Shown here: positions 1-7,931 of the stretch, in pieces
Position numbering within the stretch: position 1 is the stretch's first letter
Layout of the letters: each line of letters starts with the position of its first letter
NCBI RefSeq assembly: GCF_013178945.1
Contig: NZ_JABFDM010000008.1
Coordinates: 187,720 to 251,719, forward strand
Source: Bradyrhizobium aeschynomenes
GTDB taxonomy: Bacteria > Pseudomonadota > Alphaproteobacteria > Rhizobiales > Xanthobacteraceae
Direction of reading: 5' to 3'
DNA: 64,000 bases
Program-made: the position numbers and the translations under genes
The notes under the pieces: model-generated
Told to the model about the DNA's origin: nothing
Seen by the model: the letters and a program-made list of their open reading frames with translations, nothing else
The model's database searches: none

Positions 1-201
1 GCCACACCAGAAGCCGAGAAGATGTTCGAGACCAGGATTGCTGCCACCACGCCGCTCGGCCACATCGGCGAGCCCGACCATATCGCGGGCACCGTGCTGT
101 TCCTGGCGTCGGATGACGCTGCGCACATCCAGGGACAGGAGCTGTTCGTCGATGGCGGCGCCACGAGCTCGCCGGCCGGTGCGCCGATCTATCGGGGTTA
201 A
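1..201 (+). CDS. Short-chain dehydrogenase/reductase, C-terminal fragment (cut by window edge)
   Basis: The reading frame is open from base 1 and ends at a TAA at 199-201, giving the last 66 residues of a protein whose start lies outside the window. The visible part carries the typical C-terminal block of classical SDR enzymes: a proline/glycine stretch (TPLGHIGEP), then an FLASDDA helix and a GQELFVDGGA strand, which form the last strand of the Rossmann fold and the substrate lid. The catalytic YxxxK is upstream and not visible, so the substrate cannot be inferred. The gene converges on azoR, with a hairpin between them. Confidence 0.85.
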   Translation, partial: ATPEAEKMFETRIAATTPLGHIGEPDHIAGTVLFLASDDAAHIQGQELFVDGGATSSPAGAPIYRG

Positions 202-248
202 CCGGCCGGGTCGATGGGCGGTCTGAGACCTGCCCCGGGATTGAAAGC

Positions 249-271
249 GGTGGCTGCCGGCGGCAGCCACC
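249..271. terminator. Hairpin between convergent SDR and azoR genes
   Basis: A perfect 10-bp inverted repeat (GGTGGCTGCC / GGCAGCCACC) with a 3-base loop lies between the stop codons of two convergent genes. There is no T-run, so it is probably a bidirectional terminator or a transcript-end stabiliser rather than a classical intrinsic terminator. Confidence 0.5.
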
Positions 272-278
272 GAGGGAC

Positions 279-890
279 TCAAGCGGCGAGACCGCCGGCC
301 GTTTGAATCGCCTTTGCCAGAGCCTGCTCGCGATGCTCCGGGCCGATCTCGACACCGTCGGCCGCAACGAATTCGAGATCCGTGACGCCGATGAAGCTGA
401 AGACACTGCGCAAATAGGTCTCCAGATGTTCGAATGCCGCCATCGGCGTGTCCGCGCCGTAATGGCCTCCGCGCGAGATCGCCACGATAATACGCTTGCC
501 ACCGGCCAAACCCTGCGGGCCATTTGGGCCATAGCTGAAGGTCTTACCCTTGATAGCGATGCGGTCGATCCAGGCCTTAAGCTGGCTCGGGATGGAGAAG
601 TTGTACATCGGAGCGCCGATCACGACGATATCGGCGGCCAGGAACTCTTCTAGAACGGCCTGTCCGGCAGCGACATCAGCTTCCACCGCGGGATCCTCAA
701 CGGGCGCTCCGTAAGCGACGGCGACATGCGTTCTGGACAGATGCGACAGCGGCTTGGCTGCGACATCTCGGTAAATCACCTCCAGCCCCGGAATGATCTG
801 GCGAAAGCGGCCGACGATCGCGGCGGATACCTGACGGCTGACGGAGTTCGGGCCGAGCACGCTGGAGTCGATATGAAGCAGTTGGGTCAT
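279..890 (-). CDS. azoR: FMN-dependent NADH-azoreductase
   Basis: This 203-residue cytoplasmic flavodoxin-fold protein has the usual AzoR length. The N-terminal LLHIDSS strand-loop binds the FMN phosphate, the central GAPMYNFSIP block is the flavin-contacting signature, and an AISRGGHYG segment follows. The family reduces quinones and azo compounds with two electrons from NADH and protects against thiol-reactive electrophiles. It is divergent from an HxlR-family regulator, with a palindrome in the 97-base gap, the arrangement typical of quinone-sensing regulators and their reductases. The ATG start agrees with the family N-terminus. Confidence 0.93.
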   Translation of the reverse strand: MTQLLHIDSSVLGPNSVSRQVSAAIVGRFRQIIPGLEVIYRDVAAKPLSHLSRTHVAVAYGAPVEDPAVEADVAAGQAVLEEFLAADIVVIGAPMYNFSIPSQLKAWIDRIAIKGKTFSYGPNGPQGLAGGKRIIVAISRGGHYGADTPMAAFEHLETYLRSVFSFIGVTDLEFVAADGVEIGPEHREQALAKAIQTAGGLAA

Positions 891-953
891 CGGTCAGTCA
901 CCTCAGTATTGGTTTGTAACTGGCGCACTATGAGTGACTGTGATGTAACCCCA

Positions 954-971
954 CAAGAACGCACATTCTTG
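954..971. promoter_or_regulatory. Candidate HxlR operator in the azoR/hxlR divergent region
   Basis: An 18-base imperfect palindrome (CAAGAA, 6 bases, TTCTTG) lies 17 bases upstream of the hxlR start and 64 bases upstream of azoR. A second, wider inverted repeat (CAGTCAC at 895-901, GTGACTG at 934-940) brackets the azoR side. HxlR/DUF24 dimers bind such palindromes between divergent genes; the assignment here is inferred from position and symmetry. Confidence 0.45.
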
Positions 972-987
972 AAACCCGGGCACAGCC

Positions 988-1386
988 GTGACACCTGCGA
1001 ACAGCGATGATCCTGACCTTACGACCCAGCCAAATCATAATGACTGCCGGGGCGTGGCCTCGATCCTGGCGCGCGTCGGCGACAAATGGAGCGTGTTCGT
1101 GATCATGATGCTGCAGGACGGGCCGAAGCGCTTCAACGAGCTGAAGCGCCTCGTCGGCGGCATCTCCCAGCGCATGCTGACCCTGACGCTGCGCGGTCTC
1201 GAGCGCGACGGGCTGGTGACACGGACGGTGTTTCCGACCATCCCGCCGCGGGTGGATTATGAGCTGACCGATCTCGGCCGCGGCCTGTCGCAGCCCGTGC
1301 AGGCGCTCGGGCAGTGGGCCATCCAGCACCAGGAGCAGATCGAGCACGCGCGCACGCGCTTCGACACGCGCAGGGAGGCCGACTGA
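988..1386 (+). CDS. HxlR (DUF24) family transcriptional regulator
   Basis: This 132-residue winged-helix protein is a single HxlR domain. Around residues 27-31 it has the VGDKW helix start, then the FNELKRLVGGIS recognition region and a winged hairpin ending in PPRVDYELTDLG. A cysteine at about residue 20 (NDCRGV) sits at the position of the redox-sensing N-terminal cysteine of YodB/HypR relatives. It starts at GTG, and no in-frame ATG would keep the domain whole. Being divergent from azoR suggests it represses the azoreductase until its cysteine is modified by quinones or diamide-like oxidants. That function is inferred from the family and position. Confidence 0.9.
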   Translation: MTPANSDDPDLTTQPNHNDCRGVASILARVGDKWSVFVIMMLQDGPKRFNELKRLVGGISQRMLTLTLRGLERDGLVTRTVFPTIPPRVDYELTDLGRGLSQPVQALGQWAIQHQEQIEHARTRFDTRREAD

Positions 1387-1389
1387 GAG

Positions 1390-2526
1390 TCAGGTCAGCG
1401 ACACCATCCCGCCGCCGTGGCGCTCCAGCCGGCCAGCCAGCTCGAGTTCGAGCAGCACCATGCGCAGCACCGCTGGCGAGAGGCCGCTGAGCCGGATCAG
1501 GTCGTCGATCGACACCGGCGTCGGGCCGAGCAAGGCGATGATCTGCGCACGGTCGTGGTTCTCTGGATCCGGCGCGAACAAGTCCTCGTCCGGCTCGCGC
1601 AACGGCAGGGGCTGCGGCCGCTCCATGATCGGGCCGACGGCCTGGATGATGTCGGCGGCTTCGGTGACCAGGGTGGCGCCCTGCTTGATCAGGTCGTTGG
1701 TGCCGGCCGAGCGCGGGTCGAGCGGCGAGCCGGGCACGGCAAAGACCTCGCGGCCCTGCTCGCCGGCCATGCGTGCCGTGATCAGCGAGCCCGAGCGATG
1801 CGCGGCCTCGACGACCACGACGCCGAGTGACGCGCCCGATATCAGCCGGTTGCGGCGGGGGAAGTCGCGGGCGCGCGGCTCGTGGCCGAGCGGCATCTCG
1901 GAGATCGCGGCGCCGCTGCCGCCGAGGATGGCACCGAGCAGATCGACATGCTCCGGCGGATAGATCCGGTCGTGGCCGCCGGCGAGCACGGCGACGGTGC
2001 CGCTCGACAGGCTCGCGCGATGGGCGGCCTGATCGATGCCGCGGGCCAGGCCGGAGATGATGACGAAGCCAGCCTCGCCGATCTCATTGGCGAGCTGGCC
2101 GGCGAATTTGAGCCCCGCGGCGGAAGCGTTGCGCGAGCCGACGATGGCGATCATCGGGCGCATCAACGTCGTGCGGGCACCGCGCAGGGCAAGCAGGGGA
2201 GGCGCGTCGTCGCAGGTGGCAAGGCGGGGCGGATAGCCGTCCTCTTGCGGCGCTCGGAGCTGGACGCCGTATCGCCGGCAGGCGTCGAGCTCGGCCTCGG
2301 CTTCGTCGATCGTGCAGATGCGGCCGGCCCTTGCAGCTCCACCACGACGTGCCAGATCGGGCAGACGGTCCAGGGCGATACGCGCGGTGCCGAAATGGTC
2401 GAGCAGCGACCGGAAGGTGCGCGGCCCGACATTGTCGGAGCGGATCAGGCGCAGCCGGTCGCGCCGCTCGGTCTCGCTCAGCTCGATCGTCGTGTTGATT
2501 GCATCCACGCGAAGCCCCCGCACCAT
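1390..2526 (-). CDS. dprA: DNA-processing protein DprA
   Basis: A 378-residue protein of normal DprA length. It has an N-terminal helical SAM-like region (LRLIRSDNVGPRTF), then a Rossmann-like core with AIVGSRNAS, ISGLARGID, a GHDRIYPPEH loop and FPRRNRLISG, and a C-terminal winged helix (about residues 320-375, TPVSIDDLIRLSGL). DprA loads RecA onto incoming single-stranded DNA during natural transformation and is conserved in many non-competent bacteria. The frame stays open upstream into the patatin gene, but that part is low-complexity and overlaps it, so the ATG at 2524-2526 is chosen. Alphaproteobacteria often have plsY upstream and topA downstream. Here a patatin gene separates it from plsY, and topA is not downstream. 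Confidence 0.93.
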   Translation of the reverse strand: MVRGLRVDAINTTIELSETERRDRLRLIRSDNVGPRTFRSLLDHFGTARIALDRLPDLARRGGAARAGRICTIDEAEAELDACRRYGVQLRAPQEDGYPPRLATCDDAPPLLALRGARTTLMRPMIAIVGSRNASAAGLKFAGQLANEIGEAGFVIISGLARGIDQAAHRASLSSGTVAVLAGGHDRIYPPEHVDLLGAILGGSGAAISEMPLGHEPRARDFPRRNRLISGASLGVVVVEAAHRSGSLITARMAGEQGREVFAVPGSPLDPRSAGTNDLIKQGATLVTEAADIIQAVGPIMERPQPLPLREPDEDLFAPDPENHDRAQIIALLGPTPVSIDDLIRLSGLSPAVLRMVLLELELAGRLERHGGGMVSLT

Positions 2527-2572
2527 GGCAGGCCAGCATGGAGCAACCCGAGAGCGCAGGGAAGAGGGGGCG

Positions 2573-3901
2573 CTACGCCGGCGCGACGTCGCGGAGGGGC
2601 TCGGGAGCCGGCGCTGCCGGTGCCGAAGGAGACACCGGCTGCTCGTCCTGAACGGCCGGTGTGGTGCCGACGGGAGCCTCGCGCAGCCAGCGGTCGGCGG
2701 CGGCGCGCCCGCGCTGATGCAGCATGTCGATGAAGTCGCTGCCGAGGTCGGTCGCATCGCGCTGAGCCAGCGCCTCGATCTCGTCGTCGGCTGCGAGCCG
2801 ATGCACGCGCGGCGGATGCAGACCGTCGCTGCGGGCCCATTCGAGCGCCGCGAGCTCGGCGTTGAGAACGGCGTTGGCGGCGATCTGGTCGAGGCGGCGA
2901 TCGATCGCAGCCGAGGTCACCGGCACGTAGCCGTCCCGCGCGGGGGTGACCTGGATCACCAGCAGGTCGGCCGCGCTGGAGTCGTGGGCGATCTGGATCA
3001 GCGGCGGATTGGCGACGTAGCCGCCATCCCAATAGGTCTCATCCGCGATGTCGACGGCGGCGTGCAGCTGGGCAGGGCAGGTCGAGGCGAGCAGAACGTC
3101 CGGCGTGATCTCGCCGTTCCGGAAGATCTGCGGCAGGCCGTCACGGACACGCGTCGCCGCCACCAGCAGGCGCGGTGCGGCTGCGCTTTGCACGGCCTCG
3201 AAATCGATCGTCTCCGCGAGGATGTCGCGGAGCGGGTCGAGATCGAGCGGGTCGGCGCGTCCGCCGCGCAGTCCCGCGCCGAACGAGACGGCGCTGCTTG
3301 CCGGCGAATATCCGCCGATCACCATCAGCGAGCGGAACGAGACCTCCTCGGTGAGGCGGGTCCAGAACAGAGCGAGCCGGCTGCGCGCCTCGTCGCGGCC
3401 GCTCCTGGCAAGTCCGCTGGCCAGCAGGGCAGCGTTGACAGCGCCCGCACTCGCGCCGCTGATCGTGTCGAAATCGCAGCCGGGCTCCTCCAGCAGACGA
3501 TCGAGCACGCCCCAGGTGAACGCCGACAGGGTTCCGCCGCCCTGCAGCGCCAGCGAGAGCTTGCGCGGCGGCCACGTCCGCGGCGGTGGCGGCAGCGTGG
3601 CGCTGGCGATGGTCTCGGCCAGCGATCGCTCCGGCGTATCGGCCGGCGCGGACTTGGTCTCGGCGGTGATGGAGTCGACGACCTGCGTGGCGTTGTCCGA
3701 CGGCGTGCTCTCCGAGCGCGCCATCGCGATGCGCGCGTCGTCGGCCATTGGATCGTCGACAGAAGCTGCGGGGACGGGTGTCGCAGGCTCGCTCGCTGCC
3801 GGTTGGGCCACGCGGCCGGTGACGCCGAACGGATCATCCGTCGACCAGATTTGAGCCGCGGAGAGGAGGACGCTGGCGCTCGAGCGGACCGGATTGGACA
3901 T
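2573..3901 (-). CDS. Patatin-like phospholipase
   Basis: The chosen ATG gives 442 residues and follows a GAGGAG ribosome-binding site; a start 13 codons upstream lacks one. Residues 1 to about 105 are a Ser/Pro/Ala/Thr-rich, probably disordered tail. The patatin domain follows, with the oxyanion-hole loop LALQGGGTLSAF, the nucleophile elbow GASAG (Ser of the Ser-Asp dyad) and the DGGYVANPPL motif with the catalytic Asp. Such enzymes hydrolyse acyl chains from phospholipids. The C-terminus is again Pro/Ala-rich. The gene lies between plsY and dprA on the same strand, where many relatives have nothing. A role in membrane lipid turnover is plausible, but the substrate is unknown. Confidence 0.88.
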   Translation of the reverse strand: MSNPVRSSASVLLSAAQIWSTDDPFGVTGRVAQPAASEPATPVPAASVDDPMADDARIAMARSESTPSDNATQVVDSITAETKSAPADTPERSLAETIASATLPPPPRTWPPRKLSLALQGGGTLSAFTWGVLDRLLEEPGCDFDTISGASAGAVNAALLASGLARSGRDEARSRLALFWTRLTEEVSFRSLMVIGGYSPASSAVSFGAGLRGGRADPLDLDPLRDILAETIDFEAVQSAAAPRLLVAATRVRDGLPQIFRNGEITPDVLLASTCPAQLHAAVDIADETYWDGGYVANPPLIQIAHDSSAADLLVIQVTPARDGYVPVTSAAIDRRLDQIAANAVLNAELAALEWARSDGLHPPRVHRLAADDEIEALAQRDATDLGSDFIDMLHQRGRAAADRWLREAPVGTTPAVQDEQPVSPSAPAAPAPEPLRDVAPA

Positions 3902-4115
3902 TGGCTGCGCCGACTCCTCATCAGTGCGATCATCGCGCATAGCCGATGAACCGCTCGAATTGGTCTTGCGTAATCAGATGCCGGAATCATGACAGGCAAT
4001 CATGATTCACACCAGAGTCCGACGTTGACTTATTAGCTGATCACGCAGCGGTGTTGCAGCGCTGCCTCTGTGAGTTCAGCGTGCAACACGAATTTTCCGT
4101 AATTGTCCGGGGCAA

Positions 4116-4712
4116 CTACTTCTTCGCGCCGATCTTGCTCTCGGTGCCGGCCTGCAATCGCTTGATGTTCTCGCGATGCATGTAAATGAGCAGCAAGGTG
4201 AGCACGGCAAACAAGGCAGCAAGCGCAGTGTGACCGAAAGCCCACAATACGATCGGTGTCAGCACGCTCGCGACGAGTGCAGCGAGTGATGAGTAGCGGA
4301 ACGCGAACGCGGTCGCGAGCCACACCAGGCAGAAGAAGATTGCGCCCGGCCAGAACAGACCGATCAGGATACCGATATAGACCGCGACGCCCTTGCCGCC
4401 GCGGAATTTCAGCCACACCGGGAACAAATGGCCGAGGAAGGCGCCAAGGCCCGCGATCATTGCGGCATTCGGGCCGCCGAGATAACCGCAGAGGATCACC
4501 GCCGCCGTGCCTTTGAGGGCATCGCCGAGCAGGGTCGCGGCGGCAAGCCCCTTGCGGCCGGTGCGCAGCACGTTGGTTGCGCCGATGTTGCCCGAGCCGA
4601 TGCTGCGCAGATCCTGCGTGCCGGCGAGCTTGGTGAGGATCAGCCCGAACGGGATCGAGCCGAACAGATAGCCGATGATGAGGCCGACGGGCAGGAACGC
4701 TTCGGATCCCAT
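4116..4712 (-). CDS. plsY: Glycerol-3-phosphate acyltransferase PlsY
   Basis: This 198-residue polytopic inner-membrane protein transfers the acyl group from acyl-phosphate to glycerol-3-phosphate, the first step of phospholipid synthesis. Family motifs are all present: GYLFGSIPFG near the N-terminus, the SGNIGATNVLR block, the glycine-rich GHLFPVWLKFRGGKGVA segment (phosphate binding) and hydrophobic helices around them. The ATG at 4710-4712 is 7 bases from an AGGAG; a GTG one codon upstream is a poorer choice. It is the third gene in a minus-strand string after pyrB and pyrC, with 42 bases to the dihydroorotase-like gene. Confidence 0.95.
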   Translation of the reverse strand: MGSEAFLPVGLIIGYLFGSIPFGLILTKLAGTQDLRSIGSGNIGATNVLRTGRKGLAAATLLGDALKGTAAVILCGYLGGPNAAMIAGLGAFLGHLFPVWLKFRGGKGVAVYIGILIGLFWPGAIFFCLVWLATAFAFRYSSLAALVASVLTPIVLWAFGHTALAALFAVLTLLLIYMHRENIKRLQAGTESKIGAKK

Positions 4713-4754
4713 CACACCACTCCTTCTACGCCAGGTTCTAAGCCAGGACGCGGG

Positions 4755-6056
4755 TCAGACATGTTCGAACACGGTGCGACCGCCGACGATGGTGCGAACC
4801 ACCCGGCCGGTGAAGCGGGCCTCGTCGAACGGCGTGTTCTTGCACAGCGATTTGAGGTCGGCCGGATCGAGAATCCAGGGCACGTCCGGATCGATCACGA
4901 TGATGTCGGCCGGCGCGCCGGCCCGCAAGGTGCCGCCGGGCAGGCCGAGCAGCTCGGCGGGGCGGGTCGACATGGCGCGGATCAAGGTGGTCCAGCTCAG
5001 CTCGCCGCTGTGCACAAGCCGCAGCGACGCTGCGAGCATCGTCTCCAGGCCCACCGCGCCGCTCGCGGCCTCCGCGAATGGCAGGCGCTTGACCTCGACG
5101 TCCTGCGGATTGTGGTCGGACATGATGACGTCGATCAGCCCCGAGGCGAGCGCCTCGACCAGCGCGCGGCGGTCGACCTCGGTGCGCAGCGGCGGCGTCA
5201 GCTTGAGGAAGGTGCGATAGGGGCCGATGTCGTTCTCGTTCAAGGTGACGTGGTTGATCGACACCGACGCGCTCACCGAAAGGCCGGCATCGCGGGCGCG
5301 CCTGAGCACGTCGAGCGAGTCGACCGAACTCAGTGCAGCCGCGTGATAGCGGCCCCGGCTGAGCGCCACGAGACGCATGTCGCGCTCGAGCACCACGGCC
5401 TCGGCGGCCGGCGGAATACCCTGCAGGCCGAGGCGCGAGGCGAACTCGCCTTCGTTCATGACGCCTTCGCCAACGAGGTTCGGGTCCTCGGTATGATGCA
5501 CGATCAGGGCGTCGAAGTCGCGGGCATAGGTCAGCGCCCGGCGCATCACCTGCGCATTCATCACGCTGGTGTGGCCGTTGGAGAAGGCCACCGCGCCCGC
5601 CGCGCGGAGCAGGCCGATCTCGGTCATCTCCTCGCCGCGCAGGCCTTTGGTCAGCGCCGCCATCGGGTGGATGTTGACGATCGCCGTGTCGCGCGACCGC
5701 CGCAGCACGAAGTCGACGGTCGCCGAATTGTCGATGACCGGCTCGGTGCCGGGCTGGCAGATGATGGTGGTGATGCCGCCGGTCGCGGCGGCCTGGCTGG
5801 CACTGGCAAAGGTCTCGCGATGGCCGAGGCCCGGCTCGCCGACGAAGGCGCACATGTCGACGAGACCGGGGGCTACGATCTTGCCGGCGCAGTTGATCAC
5901 ATCGGTGCCCTCAGGCACGCCGGCTGCGCCGATGCCGCGCTTGAGGTCGCGGATCGCGCCGTCGGCGATCAGCACGTCGCCGGGGCCGTCGATGTCGCGG
6001 GACGGATCGATCACGCGCGCATTGGCGAGCAGGATCGGGCGGCGATCGGTCAGCAT
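4755..6056 (-). CDS. pyrC: Dihydroorotase-like protein (PyrC homologue, probably catalytically altered)
   Basis: 433 residues with the class I dihydroorotase/amidohydrolase fold: an N-terminal beta-sandwich (LLANARVIDPSR), a TIM barrel and a C-terminal return to the sandwich (APADIIVIDPD). Active enzymes carry DpHxHlREPG at the first strand. Here the matching stretch is DMCAFVGEPG, so both zinc-binding histidines are missing. The later sites are also changed: YHAAALSS where a H-x-x-H-V-S-T-type motif is expected, and SINHVTL for the usual PHHLTL. SDHNPQ keeps the barrel-end Asp. It lies 22 bases after pyrB and is probably cotranscribed with it. Pseudomonas PyrC' shows that such homologues can be structural partners of PyrB, which is my favoured reading. 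The ATG at 6056 gives the family N-terminus. Confidence 0.85.
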   Translation of the reverse strand: MLTDRRPILLANARVIDPSRDIDGPGDVLIADGAIRDLKRGIGAAGVPEGTDVINCAGKIVAPGLVDMCAFVGEPGLGHRETFASASQAAATGGITTIICQPGTEPVIDNSATVDFVLRRSRDTAIVNIHPMAALTKGLRGEEMTEIGLLRAAGAVAFSNGHTSVMNAQVMRRALTYARDFDALIVHHTEDPNLVGEGVMNEGEFASRLGLQGIPPAAEAVVLERDMRLVALSRGRYHAAALSSVDSLDVLRRARDAGLSVSASVSINHVTLNENDIGPYRTFLKLTPPLRTEVDRRALVEALASGLIDVIMSDHNPQDVEVKRLPFAEAASGAVGLETMLAASLRLVHSGELSWTTLIRAMSTRPAELLGLPGGTLRAGAPADIIVIDPDVPWILDPADLKSLCKNTPFDEARFTGRVVRTIVGGRTVFEHV

Positions 6057-6078
6057 GGCGTTTCGTCCCGAGTTCTGT

Positions 6079-7032
6079 TCACGCGTTGGGCAGGTTGCGG
6101 GCCAGTGCTTCGAGCACGGCCATGCGCACGGCAACACCCATTTCGACCTGTTCCCGGATCAGCGACTGCGCGCCGTCGGCGACGATGGAGTCGATCTCGA
6201 CGCCGCGATTCATCGGTCCTGGATGCATCACCAGCGCGTCGGGCTTGGCATAAGCCAGCTTCTTCTGGTCGAGCCCGAAGTACTGGAAATATTCCGACGA
6301 GGACGGCACGAACGAGCCGTTCATGCGCTCGCGCTGCAGCCGCAGCATCATCACGATGTCGGCGCCGTTCAGCCCCTCGCGCATGTCGCGTGCGACTTCG
6401 ACGCCCATGCGCTCGATGCCCGGCGGCAGCAAGGTGGAGGGTGCAACGACGCGGACGCGGGCGCCCATTGTGTTGAGAAGCAGGATGTTGGAGCGTGCGA
6501 CTCGCGAATGCAGCACGTCACCGCAGATCGCGATCACGAGGCCTTCAAGACGGCCCTTGTTGCGGCGGATCGTCAGCGCATCGAGCAGCGCCTGGGTCGG
6601 ATGCTCATGCGCGCCGTCGCCGGCATTGATCACGGAGCCGTCGACCTTGCGGGCCAAGAGCTCCACCGCGCCGGAGGCGTGGTGGCGGACCACCAGGATG
6701 TCCGGATGCATCGCGTTGAGCGTGACCGCGGTGTCGATCAGGGTCTCGCCCTTCTTGATGGACGAGGACGACACCGACATGTTCATGACGTCGGCGCCGA
6801 GCCGCTTGCCAGCAAGCTCGAACGAGGATTGCGTCCGCGTCGAAGCCTCGAAGAACAGGTTGACCTGGGTGCGGCCGCGCAGCACGGTGCGCTTCTTGTC
6901 GACCTGACGATTCAGTTCGACATACTCCTCGGACAGATCGAGGAGGCCGGTGATGTCGTGGGCGGAAAGGCCCTCGATTCCCAGCAAATGCCGGTGCCCG
7001 AGGACGAAAGTCGATTTCGGAGAGGTTGCCAT
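6079..7032 (-). CDS. pyrB: Aspartate carbamoyltransferase catalytic subunit
   Basis: A 317-residue catalytic chain that condenses carbamoyl phosphate with aspartate in pyrimidine synthesis. The carbamoyl-phosphate loop EASTRTQSSFE, VRHHASGA, HEHPTQALLDA and the aspartate-side MHPGPMNRGVEID are all intact. The start at 7032 gives a short MATSPKST lead-in to the first conserved helix; the open frame upstream overlaps the divergent dipeptidase and lacks family similarity. No pyrI regulatory subunit is nearby. The downstream dihydroorotase-like gene probably makes a complex partner. Confidence 0.96.
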   Translation of the reverse strand: MATSPKSTFVLGHRHLLGIEGLSAHDITGLLDLSEEYVELNRQVDKKRTVLRGRTQVNLFFEASTRTQSSFELAGKRLGADVMNMSVSSSSIKKGETLIDTAVTLNAMHPDILVVRHHASGAVELLARKVDGSVINAGDGAHEHPTQALLDALTIRRNKGRLEGLVIAICGDVLHSRVARSNILLLNTMGARVRVVAPSTLLPPGIERMGVEVARDMREGLNGADIVMMLRLQRERMNGSFVPSSSEYFQYFGLDQKKLAYAKPDALVMHPGPMNRGVEIDSIVADGAQSLIREQVEMGVAVRMAVLEALARNLPNA

Positions 7033-7060
7033 TAAAGCCAGAGCTATAGGCGCGGTTTCC

Positions 7061-7909
7061 GTGAGGGGCAAGGCCGAAAGCCGGGGTTCCGAGTTATCCC
7101 CCGTTCCGTCTTCCGAGCCTCTCGGGGGGCTGCAAACCGGAGGCTGGCGGGCCATCGCCGGAAGATGTCCGCTCCGATATGCCCTCATCCTGCTGGCGGC
7201 GATCGTGCCGGCCGGCGCGGCCGCGTTGCCGTTCGATTTCGTCTATCTCCGCGACATCGACCCGACGATCCTCCAGGACATTCGTTATGCCGGCAGCAAC
7301 AATTTCGTCGGCCGACCCTTGCCGGGCTACGAGGCGGCCGAATGCGTCGTGACGCGTGACGTGGGGCGGCGGCTGCAGGCGGCTCAGGCCGAGCTGCGGC
7401 CGCGCGGCCTGTCGCTGAAGATGCTCGACTGCTACCGGCCGGTGCGTGCGGTCGCAGAAATGCTGGCCTGGTCGCAGGACGGCGTCGAGACCACGGCCGG
7501 CCGCCGTTACACGCCGCGCATCGCCAAGCAGGACCTGTTCCGTCTCGGCTACATCGCCGTGCGTTCGAGCCATTCGACCGGGGCGGCGCTCGATCTCACG
7601 CTGGTCGATCTCGCGGCCGACAATTCCGCGGCGTTCGATCCGGCCAAGGACTATGCGGACTGCACCGCGCCCGCAGCGCTGCGCGCGCCGGAGGGCAGCG
7701 TCGACATGGGAACCGGCTACGATTGTTCCGACGTGAAGGCTCATACCGCCGCGCAGAACCTGACACCGCAGCAGCGCCGTTGGCGCAACGAGCTGGTCAC
7801 GGTGATGGCGCGGCAAGGGTTTGTGAACTATGCCAGGGAGTGGTGGCACTTTTCGCTGCCGGGCGCCGGCGCGACCACTTATGTTTTTCCCATTCGGCCG
7901 CGCCGATGA
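7061..7909 (+). CDS. D-alanyl-D-alanine dipeptidase, VanX/DdpX family, exported
   Basis: With the GTG at 7061 the protein has 282 residues. A hydrophobic signal segment (ALILLAAIVPAGAAA) precedes a mature M15D peptidase domain. The zinc ligands are visible: SSHSTGAALDLTL (His and Asp of SxHxxGxAxD) and REWWHFSL near the C-terminus (catalytic Glu and zinc His of ExxWH). These enzymes cleave D-Ala-D-Ala, usually to recycle peptidoglycan dipeptide; the signal peptide places this one in the periplasm. The start is uncertain. No ATG lies close to the signal peptide, and the ATG at 6950 would overlap divergent pyrB. Confidence 0.85.
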   Translation: MRGKAESRGSELSPVPSSEPLGGLQTGGWRAIAGRCPLRYALILLAAIVPAGAAALPFDFVYLRDIDPTILQDIRYAGSNNFVGRPLPGYEAAECVVTRDVGRRLQAAQAELRPRGLSLKMLDCYRPVRAVAEMLAWSQDGVETTAGRRYTPRIAKQDLFRLGYIAVRSSHSTGAALDLTLVDLAADNSAAFDPAKDYADCTAPAALRAPEGSVDMGTGYDCSDVKAHTAAQNLTPQQRRWRNELVTVMARQGFVNYAREWWHFSLPGAGATTYVFPIRPRR

Positions 7910-7931
7910 TCGATCTCTACAGGGCACGGCC

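Noticed and set aside
2527..2757. N-terminal extension of DprA into the patatin gene
   Set aside because: The 77 extra residues are Ser/Arg/Pro noise and overlap the patatin coding frame; an ATG at 2526 restores the family N-terminus.
4428..6476. 682-codon plus-strand frame opposite plsY, pyrC and pyrB
   Set aside because: Spans three certain minus-strand genes and has no domain-like segments.
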